A stretch of DNA of 40,959 nucleotides from Candidatus Thioglobus sp. MED-G25 (GCA_002456995.1 NTKC01000014.1:1-40959), one strand, 5' to 3'; positions 25,307 through 35,376 are shown, counted from the first letter of the stretch. Numbers and translations are program-made. The notes: generated by a model not told the origin, from the sequence alone.

Positions 25307-27082
25307 TCAAAGCGGCCACACCCACAGAATCATAGGCACACCTACTGCAACCACTAATACTTCCAACGGCAATCCCATTCTCCAATAGTCGCCAAATCGG
25401 TATCCACCCGGACCCATGATAATAGTATTGTTCTTGTGTCCGATGGGCGTCAGAAACGCACAGGATGCAGCCACGGCAACCGCCATCAGAAAAGGGTCTG
25501 GATTGACATCCAGCCGCACGGCCAGTTCGACAGCTATGGGCGCGGCGATCAAGGCAGTGGCAACATTGTTGAGCATGTCGGACAGCGTCATCGTGACTAC
25601 CATGATGATGACCAATATAAACACAACAGACAGTCCGTCAGTCCACTCGATAATGGTCTTTGCAATCAACTCAGCAGCGCCGCTGCTTTCAAGAGCAATA
25701 CCTATCGGTATCAGTGAACCCAGCAACACAATGACGGGCCACTCAATTGACTCGTACAACTGCGTTAAAGGCACCAGTCCCGCGATCACATAAATCAGGG
25801 CAGCAGCTGCCAGGGCAACTGGCAGGTAGACCACTCCGGTTGTGGCAGAAGCAATCGCGACTGCGAAAAGGCCGATTGCCAAATAGGCTTTTTTCCGTTG
25901 GATCACCACAAGCCCCCGCCCGGCTAACGGCAGGCAGCCCAACCATCCCACCACATCCAGCAATTCCTCTTCCGACCCGGACAGCAACAGAATATCGCCA
26001 GCCCTGATCTTCAACTTTCTGATTCTTTCCCTGAATTGACGACCTTGTCTTGACACACCAAGAAGCATGCTATTGTGCCTGGTAGCGAGCCGAAGACTCA
26101 TCGCAGAACGTCCCTGGATGCGGGCGCCATCCGGAACCACAACTTCTACTAATATCTGGTTATCCGCCAGAACCCCAACATTTTTCTGCGCTGATGCATA
26201 TTCAAGACCGGCGGCACCGATGAATTTATCCATCGACTCCACACTCCCTTGGATAACGACAAAATCACCAGTTCTGACAACCTGGCCCCGAGCAAATCCT
26301 GACATCCGTCGACCCGCACGAATCAGACCGAGCACAGCAACGTCATACTCCTCCGCCAGCGGGTACAACTGATCAAGGACATTACCCGCGACTGCGGCAT
26401 CCTCTGTGACCTGGGCTTCAGCAACATAACCGGCAAGATCCTGCAACTCCTGCCTGGTGTTGTGGCGGCGACGCTCAGCAGGCAACAGCCTCCAGCCTAC
26501 TAGTGAGACAAATACAACGCCGACCACAGCCACCACGATACCGACAGCTGCAAAATCGAACATGGAAAACGCCTCGCCGAGTACTTCCCCACGATAGGTT
26601 GCAACAACGATATTTGGCGGCGTACCAATCAGAGTCACCATACCACCGAGAATGGTTGCGAACGACAGTGGCATCAGCGTTAGGGAAGGGCTGCGCTTAG
26701 CTCGGTTGGCAGCTTCCATATCTACGGGCATCAGCAATGCAAGCGCCGCAACGTTATTCATCAGCGCCGACAATGCTGCTCCGATGACCGAAATCAGGCT
26801 AATATGGGCAGACAATGTCGCACCACCGCGAACTACAAACCGGGCGACCAGTTCCACTGCTCCGGAATTCGCTAGGCCGCGACTGACGACAAGCACCATA
26901 GCCACAATGACTGTAGCCGGATGCCCAAAGCCGGCAAAAGCTGCTTCTCCGTCGATCAAGCCGCTTAAGACCGCGATCGTCAAGGCAGCAAACGCAACGA
27001 TATCGTATCGAATACGACCCCAGACCAGCATTACAAACAGCAGTCCCAACACGATAAACAGACCGGATTGTTGGTAGGTCAC
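25307..27082 (-). CDS. SLC13/DASS-type anion permease with two internal TrkA_C domains
   Basis: This 591-residue inner-membrane protein has two hydrophobic halves separated by a soluble insert (about 200-380). The insert contains two TrkA_C/RCK_C-like domains, each with a G-D-x-hydrophobic pattern (RTGDFVVIQG and RAGDILLLSG). The membrane halves carry SLC13-type motifs: NNVAALALLMPV and TLIGTPPN in the first, LNNVATALIAAP and TPIGHKNNTIIMGPGGY in the second. Such carriers are commonly annotated as sodium-coupled dicarboxylate or sulfate permeases. The start is GTG at 27082 with no strong ribosome-binding site. It lies 35 bp after an SDR gene and 73 bp before an M24 peptidase gene. Confidence 0.9.
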   Translation of the reverse strand: MTYQQSGLFIVLGLLFVMLVWGRIRYDIVAFAALTIAVLSGLIDGEAAFAGFGHPATVIVAMVLVVSRGLANSGAVELVARFVVRGGATLSAHISLISVIGAALSALMNNVAALALLMPVDMEAANRAKRSPSLTLMPLSFATILGGMVTLIGTPPNIVVATYRGEVLGEAFSMFDFAAVGIVVAVVGVVFVSLVGWRLLPAERRRHNTRQELQDLAGYVAEAQVTEDAAVAGNVLDQLYPLAEEYDVAVLGLIRAGRRMSGFARGQVVRTGDFVVIQGSVESMDKFIGAAGLEYASAQKNVGVLADNQILVEVVVPDGARIQGRSAMSLRLATRHNSMLLGVSRQGRQFRERIRKLKIRAGDILLLSGSEEELLDVVGWLGCLPLAGRGLVVIQRKKAYLAIGLFAVAIASATTGVVYLPVALAAAALIYVIAGLVPLTQLYESIEWPVIVLLGSLIPIGIALESSGAAELIAKTIIEWTDGLSVVFILVIIMVVTMTLSDMLNNVATALIAAPIAVELAVRLDVNPDPFLMAVAVAASCAFLTPIGHKNNTIIMGPGGYRFGDYWRMGLPLEVLVVAVGVPMILWVWPL

Positions 27083-27117
27083 AGCAATAAATCAGTACTA
27101 GGGTGATGGGTCCGGGT

Positions 27118-27882
27118 CTACTGGGATTGCATCCGGATGGCACCGTCAAGTCGAATCACTTCGCCATTGAGCATCTCATTATCAACAATATGCTCGACTA
27201 GCGATGCGTATTCTTCCGGCTCGCCAAGTCTCCGTGGAAAAGGAACCTGGTCGGCGAGGCTCTCCTGTACCTCATTGGGCAGACCGGAGAGCATCGGTGT
27301 TTTGATTAATCCAGGTGCGATGGTCATCACCCGTATCCCAAACCGTGCAAGCTCGCGCGCGGCGGGCAGCGTCAGTGCAACCACGCCACCCTTAGAAGAA
27401 CTGTATGCAGCCTGTCCGATTTGTCCATCGTAGGCGGCAACCGATGCGGTGTTGATAATGACACCGCGCCCACCACTGTCCCCAATCACCTCCAGTTCTG
27501 ACATCGTTGCAGCAGTCAGGCGCAGCACGTTGAATGTTCCAATCAGATTAACACTAATGACTTTTTGATAATCCCCCAGATCATGGGGACCGTCACGACC
27601 AACAATGCGGCCCGCTAAAGCGATTCCCGCGCAGTTAACAACCACTCGTGGCGGACCTATCTCAGCCACAACTCGCTCTACGGCAGATGCGGCGGACTGT
27701 GCGTCAGCCACATCACAGGCGATACCGACACCGCCAAATTCATCCGCCTTGTCCTGGGCCGCTGTTTGATTGATATCAAGAACAGCGACCCGAGCCCCTC
27801 TTGCGGCCAATGCGCTCGCCGTGACTGCGCCCATACCGGAAGCGCCTCCTGTCACCAGGGCTGATTGATTTCTCAGGTCCAT
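27118..27882 (-). CDS. SDR dehydrogenase, 3-hydroxyacyl-CoA dehydrogenase type II-like (HSD10-like)
   Basis: This 254-residue classical SDR has TGGASGMG (11-18), Asp36 for NAD, NCAG (83-86) and catalytic Ser147, Tyr160 and Lys164. The insert GRDGPHDLGDYQKVISVNL and the APGLIKTPML segment resemble 17-beta-HSD10/2-methyl-3-hydroxybutyryl-CoA dehydrogenases, which act in isoleucine and fatty-acid oxidation. The ATG at 27882 has a good GGAGG nine bases upstream. It is the first gene of the run with the SLC13 permease and the M24 peptidase, and is divergent from ETF-QO, which also serves acyl-CoA oxidation. Confidence 0.87.
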   Translation of the reverse strand: MDLRNQSALVTGGASGMGAVTASALAARGARVAVLDINQTAAQDKADEFGGVGIACDVADAQSAASAVERVVAEIGPPRVVVNCAGIALAGRIVGRDGPHDLGDYQKVISVNLIGTFNVLRLTAATMSELEVIGDSGGRGVIINTASVAAYDGQIGQAAYSSSKGGVVALTLPAARELARFGIRVMTIAPGLIKTPMLSGLPNEVQESLADQVPFPRRLGEPEEYASLVEHIVDNEMLNGEVIRLDGAIRMQSQ

Positions 27883-27911
27883 AAATTACATCCTCCGGCA
27901 TGTGCCATTTC

Positions 27912-27942
27912 TTGACCGATTAGATATTGCTTGCTTTATAGC
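27912..27942 (+). promoter_or_regulatory. Candidate promoter for ETF-QO
   Basis: TTGACC at 27912-27917 with TTTATA (17-bp spacer) or TATAGC (19-bp spacer) ending by 27942 is the best sigma70-like pair in the 143-bp divergent region between the SDR and ETF-QO genes. Confidence 0.3.
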
Positions 27943-28025
27943 AGAATTTTTCCCATTAGAGGCTTCCATGTATCACTGAGGCCCGTTAATCTACGCCGAT
28001 TGGGATTCACAAAAGGCAGTAGCAG

Positions 28026-29699
28026 ATGACTGAGGATACGATCCCCGTAGAACGCGAGTCCATGGAAGTCGACGTTGTAATTGTCGGCGCGGGACCTGCC
28101 GGACTCTCGACAGCCTGTCGTCTGATGCAACTGGCTCAGGAACATAATAAAGAAATCAGTGTTGTTGTGCTTGAGAAGAGCTCGGAAGTGGGCGCTCATA
28201 TTCTCTCGGGAGCCGTCATAGAACCCAGAGCCCTATCAGAACTCTTTCCCGACTGGCGGGAACGCGGTGCCCCTCTGAATACCCCAGTTACCCGGGACGA
28301 AGTCTTCTTCTACCGGAATCAAACCAAAAGTATAAAGGTACCTAACTTCACTATTCCTCGAACCATGCACAACGATGGCAACTACATCGTCAGCCTGGGT
28401 AAAGTCGTGCGTTGGCTAGGAGAGCAGGCCGAGGCCCTGGGTGTAGAGATTTTTCCAGGATTTCCCGCCAGCGAAGTCCTATTCAGCGAACTCGGTGCCG
28501 TAAAAGGTGTCGCGACAGGAGAAATGGGGATTTCATCTACAGGTGACCGCAAATCCACCTACGAACCCGGAATGGAACTGCATGCCAAATACACCGTGTT
28601 TGCGGAGGGCTGTCGCGGGCATCTCGGCAAACAACTCACGCATCAATATGGCTTAGATCATGAACGTTCTGCACAGCACTACGGCATAGGTCTCAAAGAA
28701 CTCTGGGAGGTAGACCCCACGAGTCACCAACCAGGCCTCGTTATTCATGGGGCCGGCTGGCCTTTGTCCGAACACGGCGCAACCGGCGGTTCTTTTCTTT
28801 ACCATCTGGAGGACAACAAGATTGCCCTGGGTCTCATTGTTGACTTGAACTACAGTAACCCGCATTTGAACCCTTTTGAAGAACTGCAAAGATATAAAAC
28901 ACATCCGCAGATCAGGAAATACCTCAGCGGCGGTAAACGGATCACCTATGGCGCCCGGGCCATCACGAAAGGGGGTTTTAATTCCCTGCCTAAAATGTCA
29001 TTCCCCGGCGGCTTCCTGATTGGCTGTGATGCCGGCACATTGAATTTTGCCAAAATCAAGGGAACGCATACGGCAATGAAATCCGGAATGGTGGCGGCTG
29101 AAACAATATTCCAGGTGCTGGCAGATAGCGATCCGGGTGGCAAAGATCACACGCACTTCCAAACCAACCTGGAAGATTCATGGTTGATCGATGAACTAAA
29201 ACGCTCGAGGAACTTCGGCCCTGCGCTACATCGGTTCGGAACCTACCTGGGCGGCGCATTCAACTACGTCGACCAGAACTGGTTCAGGGGAAAGCTACCT
29301 TTCACGTTACGAGACGAGCACAGCGACCACGACAGCCTTGATGATGCTGCCAGTAGTCCAGGTTTGGAATACCCCAAACCGGATGGTGAACTGACCTTTG
29401 ATCGCAACTCATCAGTATTTCTGACCAATACCTATCACGAAGAAGACCAACCGGCTCACCTGAAACTTGGCGACGAGAATATCCCAATTGTTGTCAACCT
29501 TCCAAATTGGAACGAACCGGCACAACGCTACTGCCCTGCTGGAGTCTATGAGGTGTTAGAGGACGATAACGGTCAGCGCTTTCAGATCAACGCGCAAAAC
29601 TGTATTCACTGCAAAACGTGCGATATTAAGGACCCAAGTCAGAACATCACCTGGGTAACACCTGAAGGCGGTGGCGGTCCTTCATATGCGGAAATGTGA
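28026..29699 (+). CDS. Electron transfer flavoprotein-ubiquinone oxidoreductase
   Basis: This 557-residue protein matches ETF-QO along its whole length. The FAD loop GAGPAG is at 21-26 and GAHILSGAVIEP at 46-57. The C-terminal 4Fe-4S site is Cys503, Cys526, Cys529 and Cys532, in CPAGVYEV and NCIHCKTCDIKDP. It is a monotopic inner-membrane enzyme that takes electrons from reduced ETF and passes them to ubiquinone. This links acyl-CoA dehydrogenases and dimethylglycine/sarcosine-type dehydrogenases to respiration. ETF subunits are not in the window. Its stop is only 7 bp from the convergent purL stop. Confidence 0.96.
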   Translation: MTEDTIPVERESMEVDVVIVGAGPAGLSTACRLMQLAQEHNKEISVVVLEKSSEVGAHILSGAVIEPRALSELFPDWRERGAPLNTPVTRDEVFFYRNQTKSIKVPNFTIPRTMHNDGNYIVSLGKVVRWLGEQAEALGVEIFPGFPASEVLFSELGAVKGVATGEMGISSTGDRKSTYEPGMELHAKYTVFAEGCRGHLGKQLTHQYGLDHERSAQHYGIGLKELWEVDPTSHQPGLVIHGAGWPLSEHGATGGSFLYHLEDNKIALGLIVDLNYSNPHLNPFEELQRYKTHPQIRKYLSGGKRITYGARAITKGGFNSLPKMSFPGGFLIGCDAGTLNFAKIKGTHTAMKSGMVAAETIFQVLADSDPGGKDHTHFQTNLEDSWLIDELKRSRNFGPALHRFGTYLGGAFNYVDQNWFRGKLPFTLRDEHSDHDSLDDAASSPGLEYPKPDGELTFDRNSSVFLTNTYHEEDQPAHLKLGDENIPIVVNLPNWNEPAQRYCPAGVYEVLEDDNGQRFQINAQNCIHCKTCDIKDPSQNITWVTPEGGGGPSYAEM

Positions 29700-29706
29700 T
29701 CCAGAC

Positions 29707-32700
29707 TTAGGTCACAAAAGCCCGCGCATTCTGGAATAAACGTAGCCACGGGCTGTGTTCCCCCCAGTGAGCAGGGTGCCATGAATTACACAAAGTCCGG
29801 AAAACCCGCTCTGGATGCGGCATCATGATTGTTACTCTGCCGTTCGCAGCAGTTAGCCCAGCAATGCCATCTGTAGATCCATTTGGATTATAGGGATAAA
29901 TCAGCGTGGGCTGATCCCGGTTGTCTACATAACGAAGTCCGGTCTGATTGTTATCCGCGAGGTGCTTAAGTTGTATATTGGATTCGAATATCGCCCTGCC
30001 TTCTCCATGGGCCACTGCAATCGGCAGATAACTGCCTTCCATACCGGTCAGTAAAACTGAATCAGATGCCAGGACCTCCACCATAACCTGCCGCGCTTCA
30101 TACTGTTCTGATTCGTTCTTATCGAAAGACGGCCAATGCTCTGCTCCCGGTATAAGTTCCTTAAGTGCTGCGAGCATCTGGCAACCGTTACACACACCCA
30201 GCGCAAATCGCTCCGGATGCTGGAAATAAAGTTCAAACATGTCCCGCAACCGAGCCAGATAAAGAATCGATTTCGCCCAGCCTTGACCCGCCCCAAGTAC
30301 GTCTCCAAACGAAAATCCACCACAAGCTGCAAATCCGGCAAATTCCATAAGGTCGCGACGACCTTCAGCAAGATCACTCATCGTAACATCAACTGCACTG
30401 AACCCCGCACGGTCGAAGGCCGCAGCCATTTCAAGTTGTCCGTTGACTCCTTGCTCTCTGAGGATCGCAACCCGAGGCCGGCTTCCTGATAAAATTGCTT
30501 TAATCGCAGGATTCTCACCGAGATCAAATGATTCCTCGGCATGCAGTCCGGGGTCTGTGGTGTCCAGAATACGTTCGTACTCAAAGTCAGCACAGTCAGG
30601 ATTGTCCCGCAGTCGCTGCATTTGCCACGATACTTCCGACCATGCTCGGTGTAAATCGACCCGTGCAGCGCGGTACTGCTCCCGACCATTTGCTATGATC
30701 TGAATATCATTGTGACCCTGCTCAACGCGACCGATCACTCTGCAGCAACCACCCAGTCCATAGCTGTCCAGACAGCCAAGTACTGCCGCCTGATCATCAG
30801 CCCGGACTTGTAACACCACACCCACCTCTTCGCTGAAAAGTGCCGATAAAACATCAGTTACGTTGCCCAGATCAATTTCAAGACCACAACGACTGGCAAA
30901 GGCCATCTCACACAACGTAACAAAAAGTCCGCCATCGGATCGATCGTGGTAAGCAATCAGTTTACGTTCGCCTATTAACTGCCGAGTTGCCGAAAACAGC
31001 CCGGCAAGTTGTTCTGGAGATTCTAGATCAGGCCCCTCACATCCGATTTGACTGAATACCTGTGCCAATGCAGACCCCCCCAGTCGGTCACGACCCACAC
31101 CTAGATCGACCAAGATAAGCACAGTATCGAGACCGGTCTGCAATAACGGGGTCAGAGTCCGCCGAATATCTGCAACCGGCGCAAACGCAGATATGACCAG
31201 TGACAACGGCGCCACGACCGTGTTTGCTGTCTCGTTCAACATCCAGGTGGTCTTCATCGACATTGAGTCTTTCCCGACAGGGATTGAAATGCCAAGTTCA
31301 GGACACAGTTCCATTGCAACTGCTCTTACTGTGTCATATAGCGCAGCATCTTCACCCGGATGCCCAGCTGCAGCCATCCAGTTGGCCGACATTTTGATAT
31401 CACCCATCCGCTCGACCGCTGCTGCGGCAATATTTGTAATTGCTTCAGCCACTGCCATACGACCACTACTGGCTGGATCAATCAGCGCCAGCGGTGCTCG
31501 TTCGCCCAAAGCCATTGCCTCACCCGCATAGCCTTCAAAACCGCTAGCGGTAACCGCGACATCTGAAACAGGCACCTGCCACGGCCCAACCATTTGATCA
31601 CGCACAATCTGACCCGTCACACTGCGGTCACCAATGGTGACTAAAAACGTTTTATCAGAAACGCCAGGCAACCGAAGTACCCGATCAACAGCCTCGCTAA
31701 TGCTCACATGGTCTAGCTGTAATTTTGGATAACTGTCGTGCCTGCGGTCCGCGACTCTAGACATCCGCGGCGTATTGCCAAACAGCACCTTTAGATCCAG
31801 GTCAATCGGCTCACTCGCATTTTCCGGTACGGTTGATTCATGGGCTACGCCAGGCATAGCTCCCGCTTTCACCTTGAGCACAGGCGTTTTGGTTGCAGTC
31901 CCTACGACACTGTATAAACATCTTTCCCGTTTACAGATGGCTTCGAATTCTTCTAAATGATCAGGCGAAACCGCCAATACATAACGTTCCTGAGCTTCGT
32001 TGCACCATACCTGCATAGGTGACATACCAGGTTCATCGTTCGGAATTTTCGAGAGAGTAAACTCGCCACCGAGGCTTGAATCGTGGATGAGTTCCGGCAA
32101 GGCGTTAGACAACCCACCTGCACCAACATCATGTATTGTGATAATTGGGTTGTTTTGGCCGCGCGCAATGCAGGCGTCGATCACTTCCTGACAACGTCGC
32201 TGCATTTCCGCATTTCCACGCTGGACTGAGGCAAAATCTAAGGACTCTGTGCTCTGACCAGAGTCGACACTCGAAGCCGCACCCCCACCCAACCCAATCA
32301 GCATTGCCGGCCCACCCAGCACGACCAGTTTAGCCCCGGCCGGCATGGTGTTCTTGTAGACATGTTCAGAGCGTATATTGCCCAACCCACCGGCCAACAT
32401 GATCGGTTTGTGGTAACCGCGCCGAACCTCGCGGGTACCGCTTGCACAAGCGACTTCCAAAGTCCGAAAGTAACCCCCTATGTTAGGGCGGCCAAATTCG
32501 TTGTTAAACGAGGCACCGCCTATAGGCCCGTCCAGCATAATTTGAAGCGCATTAGCCTGCCGAGAATTACGTATTTCTGGCAATTCCCACGGCATAGAAG
32601 CCCCGGGCAAACGTAGGTCAGAAACAGAAAACCCGGTGATCCCCGCCTTGGGCTTACCTCCTCGCCCGGTAGCGCCCTCATCACGGATTTCTCCACCTGA

Positions 32701-33627
32701 GCCCGTCGCTGCACCCGGGTAAGGGGAAATTCCTGTCGGATGGTTATGCGTTTCGACTTTACAAAGTATGTGCAAAGCTTCGGCTGTGCGCTTGAATTCA
32801 CCAGAAATCGGGTCCGGCAGAAACCAGCACCCGGTCTGTCCCTCAATGACCGCCGCATTGTCATTGTAGGCCACCAGCGTGCCTTGCTTGTGTCGCTCAT
32901 GGGTCGTCCTGATCATACTAAATAGCGAATCAGGCATAGATTCACCGCTTATAACCCAGTCCGCATTGAAAATCTTGTGTCGACAGTGTTCTGAGTTAAC
33001 CTGCGCGAACATCATCAACTCTGCATCTGTTGGATCTCTACCCAAATCTCGATACTGATCCACCAGATAATCGATCTCATCCCTCGATAGCGCGAAACCC
33101 CTTTTCTCGTTGGCTTCAATCAATGCATCTTGACCACCGTGTAGCACCTCGATTTTCGTGAGCTTTCCAGGCTCAGACGCATCAAACAACTTCTGAATAT
33201 TTTCTCGATTAGAAATTATCGACTCGGTCATTTTGTCGTATAACAGCGGGATAAGATGCCGTTTGACAGCTGAAATCTCGAGCTCGCCTCGAATACTCCA
33301 CAACACCCCCCGCTCGAGACGAACAATCTCACTCAGGCCGCAACGGTGAACAATATCAGTGGCTTTTGTCGACCACGGTGAAATTGTCCCCGTTCGGGGG
33401 AATACCATTATCTCCAGGCCAGTAGTTGTTGTGTTGGCCGAGACACCGTAATCAAGTAAGCGATCTAATGTGTCCCGCTTCTGGGTTGAGAGATGGTTTT
33501 TAGTTAATGCAACGTGAAGATATCGTGCGGACAACCCTTTTAAACTGGGTAGGCTCTCACGAACCTGATCACACAGTTTGCTGATTCGAAACCGGGAAAC
33601 CGCTGACCCGCCATCGAGGATCAGCAC
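29707..33627 (-). CDS. purL: Phosphoribosylformylglycinamidine synthase, single-chain
   Basis: This 1306-residue enzyme converts FGAR, glutamine and ATP to FGAM in purine synthesis. It is the large single-chain form: N-terminal PurS-like domain, linker, two ATP-binding/AIRS-like halves (NSEHCRHKIFNADW and the KVETHNHPTGISPYPGA region in the first) and a C-terminal class I glutamine amidotransferase. The amidotransferase shows its nucleophile in GVCNGCQML and the His-Glu pair in MMPHPERVFR. The start is GTG at 33627, because no upstream start is in frame before a stop and the N-terminus MLILDGG fits the family. It lies 24 bp after purC. This form points to gamma- or betaproteobacteria. Confidence 0.97.
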   Translation of the reverse strand: MLILDGGSAVSRFRISKLCDQVRESLPSLKGLSARYLHVALTKNHLSTQKRDTLDRLLDYGVSANTTTTGLEIMVFPRTGTISPWSTKATDIVHRCGLSEIVRLERGVLWSIRGELEISAVKRHLIPLLYDKMTESIISNRENIQKLFDASEPGKLTKIEVLHGGQDALIEANEKRGFALSRDEIDYLVDQYRDLGRDPTDAELMMFAQVNSEHCRHKIFNADWVISGESMPDSLFSMIRTTHERHKQGTLVAYNDNAAVIEGQTGCWFLPDPISGEFKRTAEALHILCKVETHNHPTGISPYPGAATGSGGEIRDEGATGRGGKPKAGITGFSVSDLRLPGASMPWELPEIRNSRQANALQIMLDGPIGGASFNNEFGRPNIGGYFRTLEVACASGTREVRRGYHKPIMLAGGLGNIRSEHVYKNTMPAGAKLVVLGGPAMLIGLGGGAASSVDSGQSTESLDFASVQRGNAEMQRRCQEVIDACIARGQNNPIITIHDVGAGGLSNALPELIHDSSLGGEFTLSKIPNDEPGMSPMQVWCNEAQERYVLAVSPDHLEEFEAICKRERCLYSVVGTATKTPVLKVKAGAMPGVAHESTVPENASEPIDLDLKVLFGNTPRMSRVADRRHDSYPKLQLDHVSISEAVDRVLRLPGVSDKTFLVTIGDRSVTGQIVRDQMVGPWQVPVSDVAVTASGFEGYAGEAMALGERAPLALIDPASSGRMAVAEAITNIAAAAVERMGDIKMSANWMAAAGHPGEDAALYDTVRAVAMELCPELGISIPVGKDSMSMKTTWMLNETANTVVAPLSLVISAFAPVADIRRTLTPLLQTGLDTVLILVDLGVGRDRLGGSALAQVFSQIGCEGPDLESPEQLAGLFSATRQLIGERKLIAYHDRSDGGLFVTLCEMAFASRCGLEIDLGNVTDVLSALFSEEVGVVLQVRADDQAAVLGCLDSYGLGGCCRVIGRVEQGHNDIQIIANGREQYRAARVDLHRAWSEVSWQMQRLRDNPDCADFEYERILDTTDPGLHAEESFDLGENPAIKAILSGSRPRVAILREQGVNGQLEMAAAFDRAGFSAVDVTMSDLAEGRRDLMEFAGFAACGGFSFGDVLGAGQGWAKSILYLARLRDMFELYFQHPERFALGVCNGCQMLAALKELIPGAEHWPSFDKNESEQYEARQVMVEVLASDSVLLTGMEGSYLPIAVAHGEGRAIFESNIQLKHLADNNQTGLRYVDNRDQPTLIYPYNPNGSTDGIAGLTAANGRVTIMMPHPERVFRTLCNSWHPAHWGEHSPWLRLFQNARAFVT

Positions 33628-33651
33628 GACGCTGACAACACCGCAATCGAC

Positions 33652-34380
33652 CTACTGTATAGCGGCACTGTCGAGGTTAACTCCCAGTCGGAGTGCAACT
33701 TCCTCGTAAGCCTCAATCACGCCACCCAGACCATGTCTGAAGCGATCCTTGTCCAGTTTTTTTCGGGTCTCAGCGTCCCAGACCCGACAACCGTCTGGTG
33801 TAAATTCATCACCCAGCAAGAGGTTGCCGTCGCAACGTCCGAATTCAAGTTTGAAATCAACCAGAATCATACCTGCATCAGCAAACATCGCTCCCAGAAT
33901 GTCGTTAACCTGAAACGTGTTTCGTTTCATTAATGCAACTTCTTCGCTAGTTGCCCAACCGAAAGAATCGATGTGGTAGTCATTGATCATCGGGTCGTGT
34001 CGAGCATCGTCTTTCAGAAAAAATTCAAACGTGGGTGGCTCAAGATTCAGCCCATCTTCAATGCCCAAGCGTTTGCACAAAGACCCCGTTGCAATATTGC
34101 GTACAACACATTCCACTGGAATCATATCCAAATTTGTCACGATTGATTCGGTCTCGCTCAGCAGTTTGTCAAAGTGCGTATCTACGCCCGCATTCTCAAG
34201 ATGAGTCATGATAAACGCATTAAAAAGATTGTTGACCATACCTTTGCGGTCCAACTGCTCGATCTTTTCACCATCAAAAGCAGAGGTGTCATCCCGAAAT
34301 TCCATAATCAAACGCCCGGGGTCCTCCGTAAGATGCAGTGACTTCGCTTTACCTGAATAAAGTTCTTTACCACGCTTCAT
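33652..34380 (-). CDS. purC: SAICAR synthase
   Basis: Phosphoribosylaminoimidazole-succinocarboxamide synthase joins CAIR and aspartate with ATP in purine synthesis. The protein has 242 residues from the ATG at 34380 and begins [16 protein letters not shown], the usual PurC start. A TTG at 34395 is in frame but would add five unusual residues. The motifs [12 protein letters not shown] and [10 protein letters not shown] are intact. It is 32 bp downstream of dapA and 24 bp upstream of purL, forming a compact run. Confidence 0.96.
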   Translation of the reverse strand: MKRGKELYSGKAKSLHLTEDPGRLIMEFRDDTSAFDGEKIEQLDRKGMVNNLFNAFIMTHLENAGVDTHFDKLLSETESIVTNLDMIPVECVVRNIATGSLCKRLGIEDGLNLEPPTFEFFLKDDARHDPMINDYHIDSFGWATSEEVALMKRNTFQVNDILGAMFADAGMILVDFKLEFGRCDGNLLLGDEFTPDGCRVWDAETRKKLDKDRFRHGLGGVIEAYEEVALRLGVNLDSAAIQ

Positions 34381-34412
34381 AGTCTGTTTTCCCAATTAAC
34401 TTAATTTAAAAT

Positions 34413-35288
34413 TTAGAGCACATCTGCCTTCTGCAGCGCGGCGCGTACATCATCATGATATTGCTCAGCCAGGGGTATTAACGGAAGACGAATTCCCGAA
34501 CCGATCAGACCTTGCTGGCACACAGCCCACTTTGCAGGGATCGGATTAGATTGAAAAAACAGGGCCGCATGAAGATCTGCCAGCTGGTTGTTCAGTATCG
34601 TGGCCGTGTCAGTATCGCCAGCTACAGCTGCAACACACATCTCGTGCATCAATTTTGGCGCTGCATTGGCGGTGACCGAAATGGTCCCTTTCCCCCCTGC
34701 CAACATCAGCTGGCAGGCGGTGCCATCCTCACCCGAATAGATTGCAAACCCATCTGGGGCCCGATCGATTAGATCACTACCCCGATCGATATCGTTGGTG
34801 GCATCTTTTATGCCTACAATGTTGTCGATTTCTGCAAGCCGCAAAGTGGTTTCATTACTCATATCGACCGCGGTGCGCCCAGGAACGTTGTACAGAATCT
34901 GCGGAATGGAGACGGCAGCCGCAATTGAATTGAAGTGCTGGAAAAGTCCTTCCTGCGGTGGCTTGTTGTAATACGGCACGACCAGCAGGCAGGCTGTGAC
35001 GCCTACCGCCGCCGCATCTCTAGTGAGCGCCATAGCCTCAGCAGTTGAATTAGCTCCAGTGCCACCGATAACCGGTATCCGACCTGCTGCCGCATCTACT
35101 GTACGGCCGATCACTTCGATATGCTCGTTATGGTCAAGCGTTGCCGATTCCCCGGTCGTTCCAACTGACACGATCGCATCCGTACCCTGTTCCACATGGT
35201 GATTTACCAGTCGCTCGAGTCCCGCCCAGTCCACGGAACCGTCATCCCCCATAGGGGTAACCATCGCAACCATACTTCCAGTCAACAT
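34413..35288 (-). CDS. dapA: 4-hydroxy-tetrahydrodipicolinate synthase
   Basis: The enzyme condenses pyruvate and aspartate semialdehyde in lysine and diaminopimelate synthesis. The chosen ATG at 35288 has a perfect AGGAGG (complement of 35295-35300) six bases upstream and gives 291 residues. The open frame extends further upstream to 35420, but that part does not resemble DapA and overlaps the neighbouring gene. Catalytic residues match E. coli numbering: Thr44-Thr45, Tyr133, Arg138 and Schiff-base Lys161. Directly downstream is purC; the bamC gene often found between them in gammaproteobacteria is absent. Confidence 0.97.
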   Translation of the reverse strand: MLTGSMVAMVTPMGDDGSVDWAGLERLVNHHVEQGTDAIVSVGTTGESATLDHNEHIEVIGRTVDAAAGRIPVIGGTGANSTAEAMALTRDAAAVGVTACLLVVPYYNKPPQEGLFQHFNSIAAAVSIPQILYNVPGRTAVDMSNETTLRLAEIDNIVGIKDATNDIDRGSDLIDRAPDGFAIYSGEDGTACQLMLAGGKGTISVTANAAPKLMHEMCVAAVAGDTDTATILNNQLADLHAALFFQSNPIPAKWAVCQQGLIGSGIRLPLIPLAEQYHDDVRAALQKADVL

Positions 35289-35329
35289 ATTTTGCCTCCT
35301 TTGAGCGTAGCAACGCCCCCTAACACAAG

Positions 35330-35339
35330 CCATCGATGG
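35330..35339. repeat. 10-bp palindrome CCATCGATGG between the S66 peptidase and dapA genes
   Basis: A perfect palindrome is flanked by CAAG on the left and, after two bases, CTTG on the right. A partial copy, CAAGACCATCG, follows at 35347-35357. It lies 42 bp upstream of the dapA start in an 88-bp gap, so it could be an operator, but evidence is thin. Confidence 0.25.
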
Positions 35340-35376
35340 TACTTGCCAAGACCATCGTTGACAAGAATTGCTGAAG

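Noticed and set aside
29694-29716. GTGATC ... GGTCAC inverted repeat between the ETF-QO and purL ends
   Set aside because: The stem includes a wobble pair, there is no T-tract, and it lies mostly inside coding ends, so it is not listed as a terminator.
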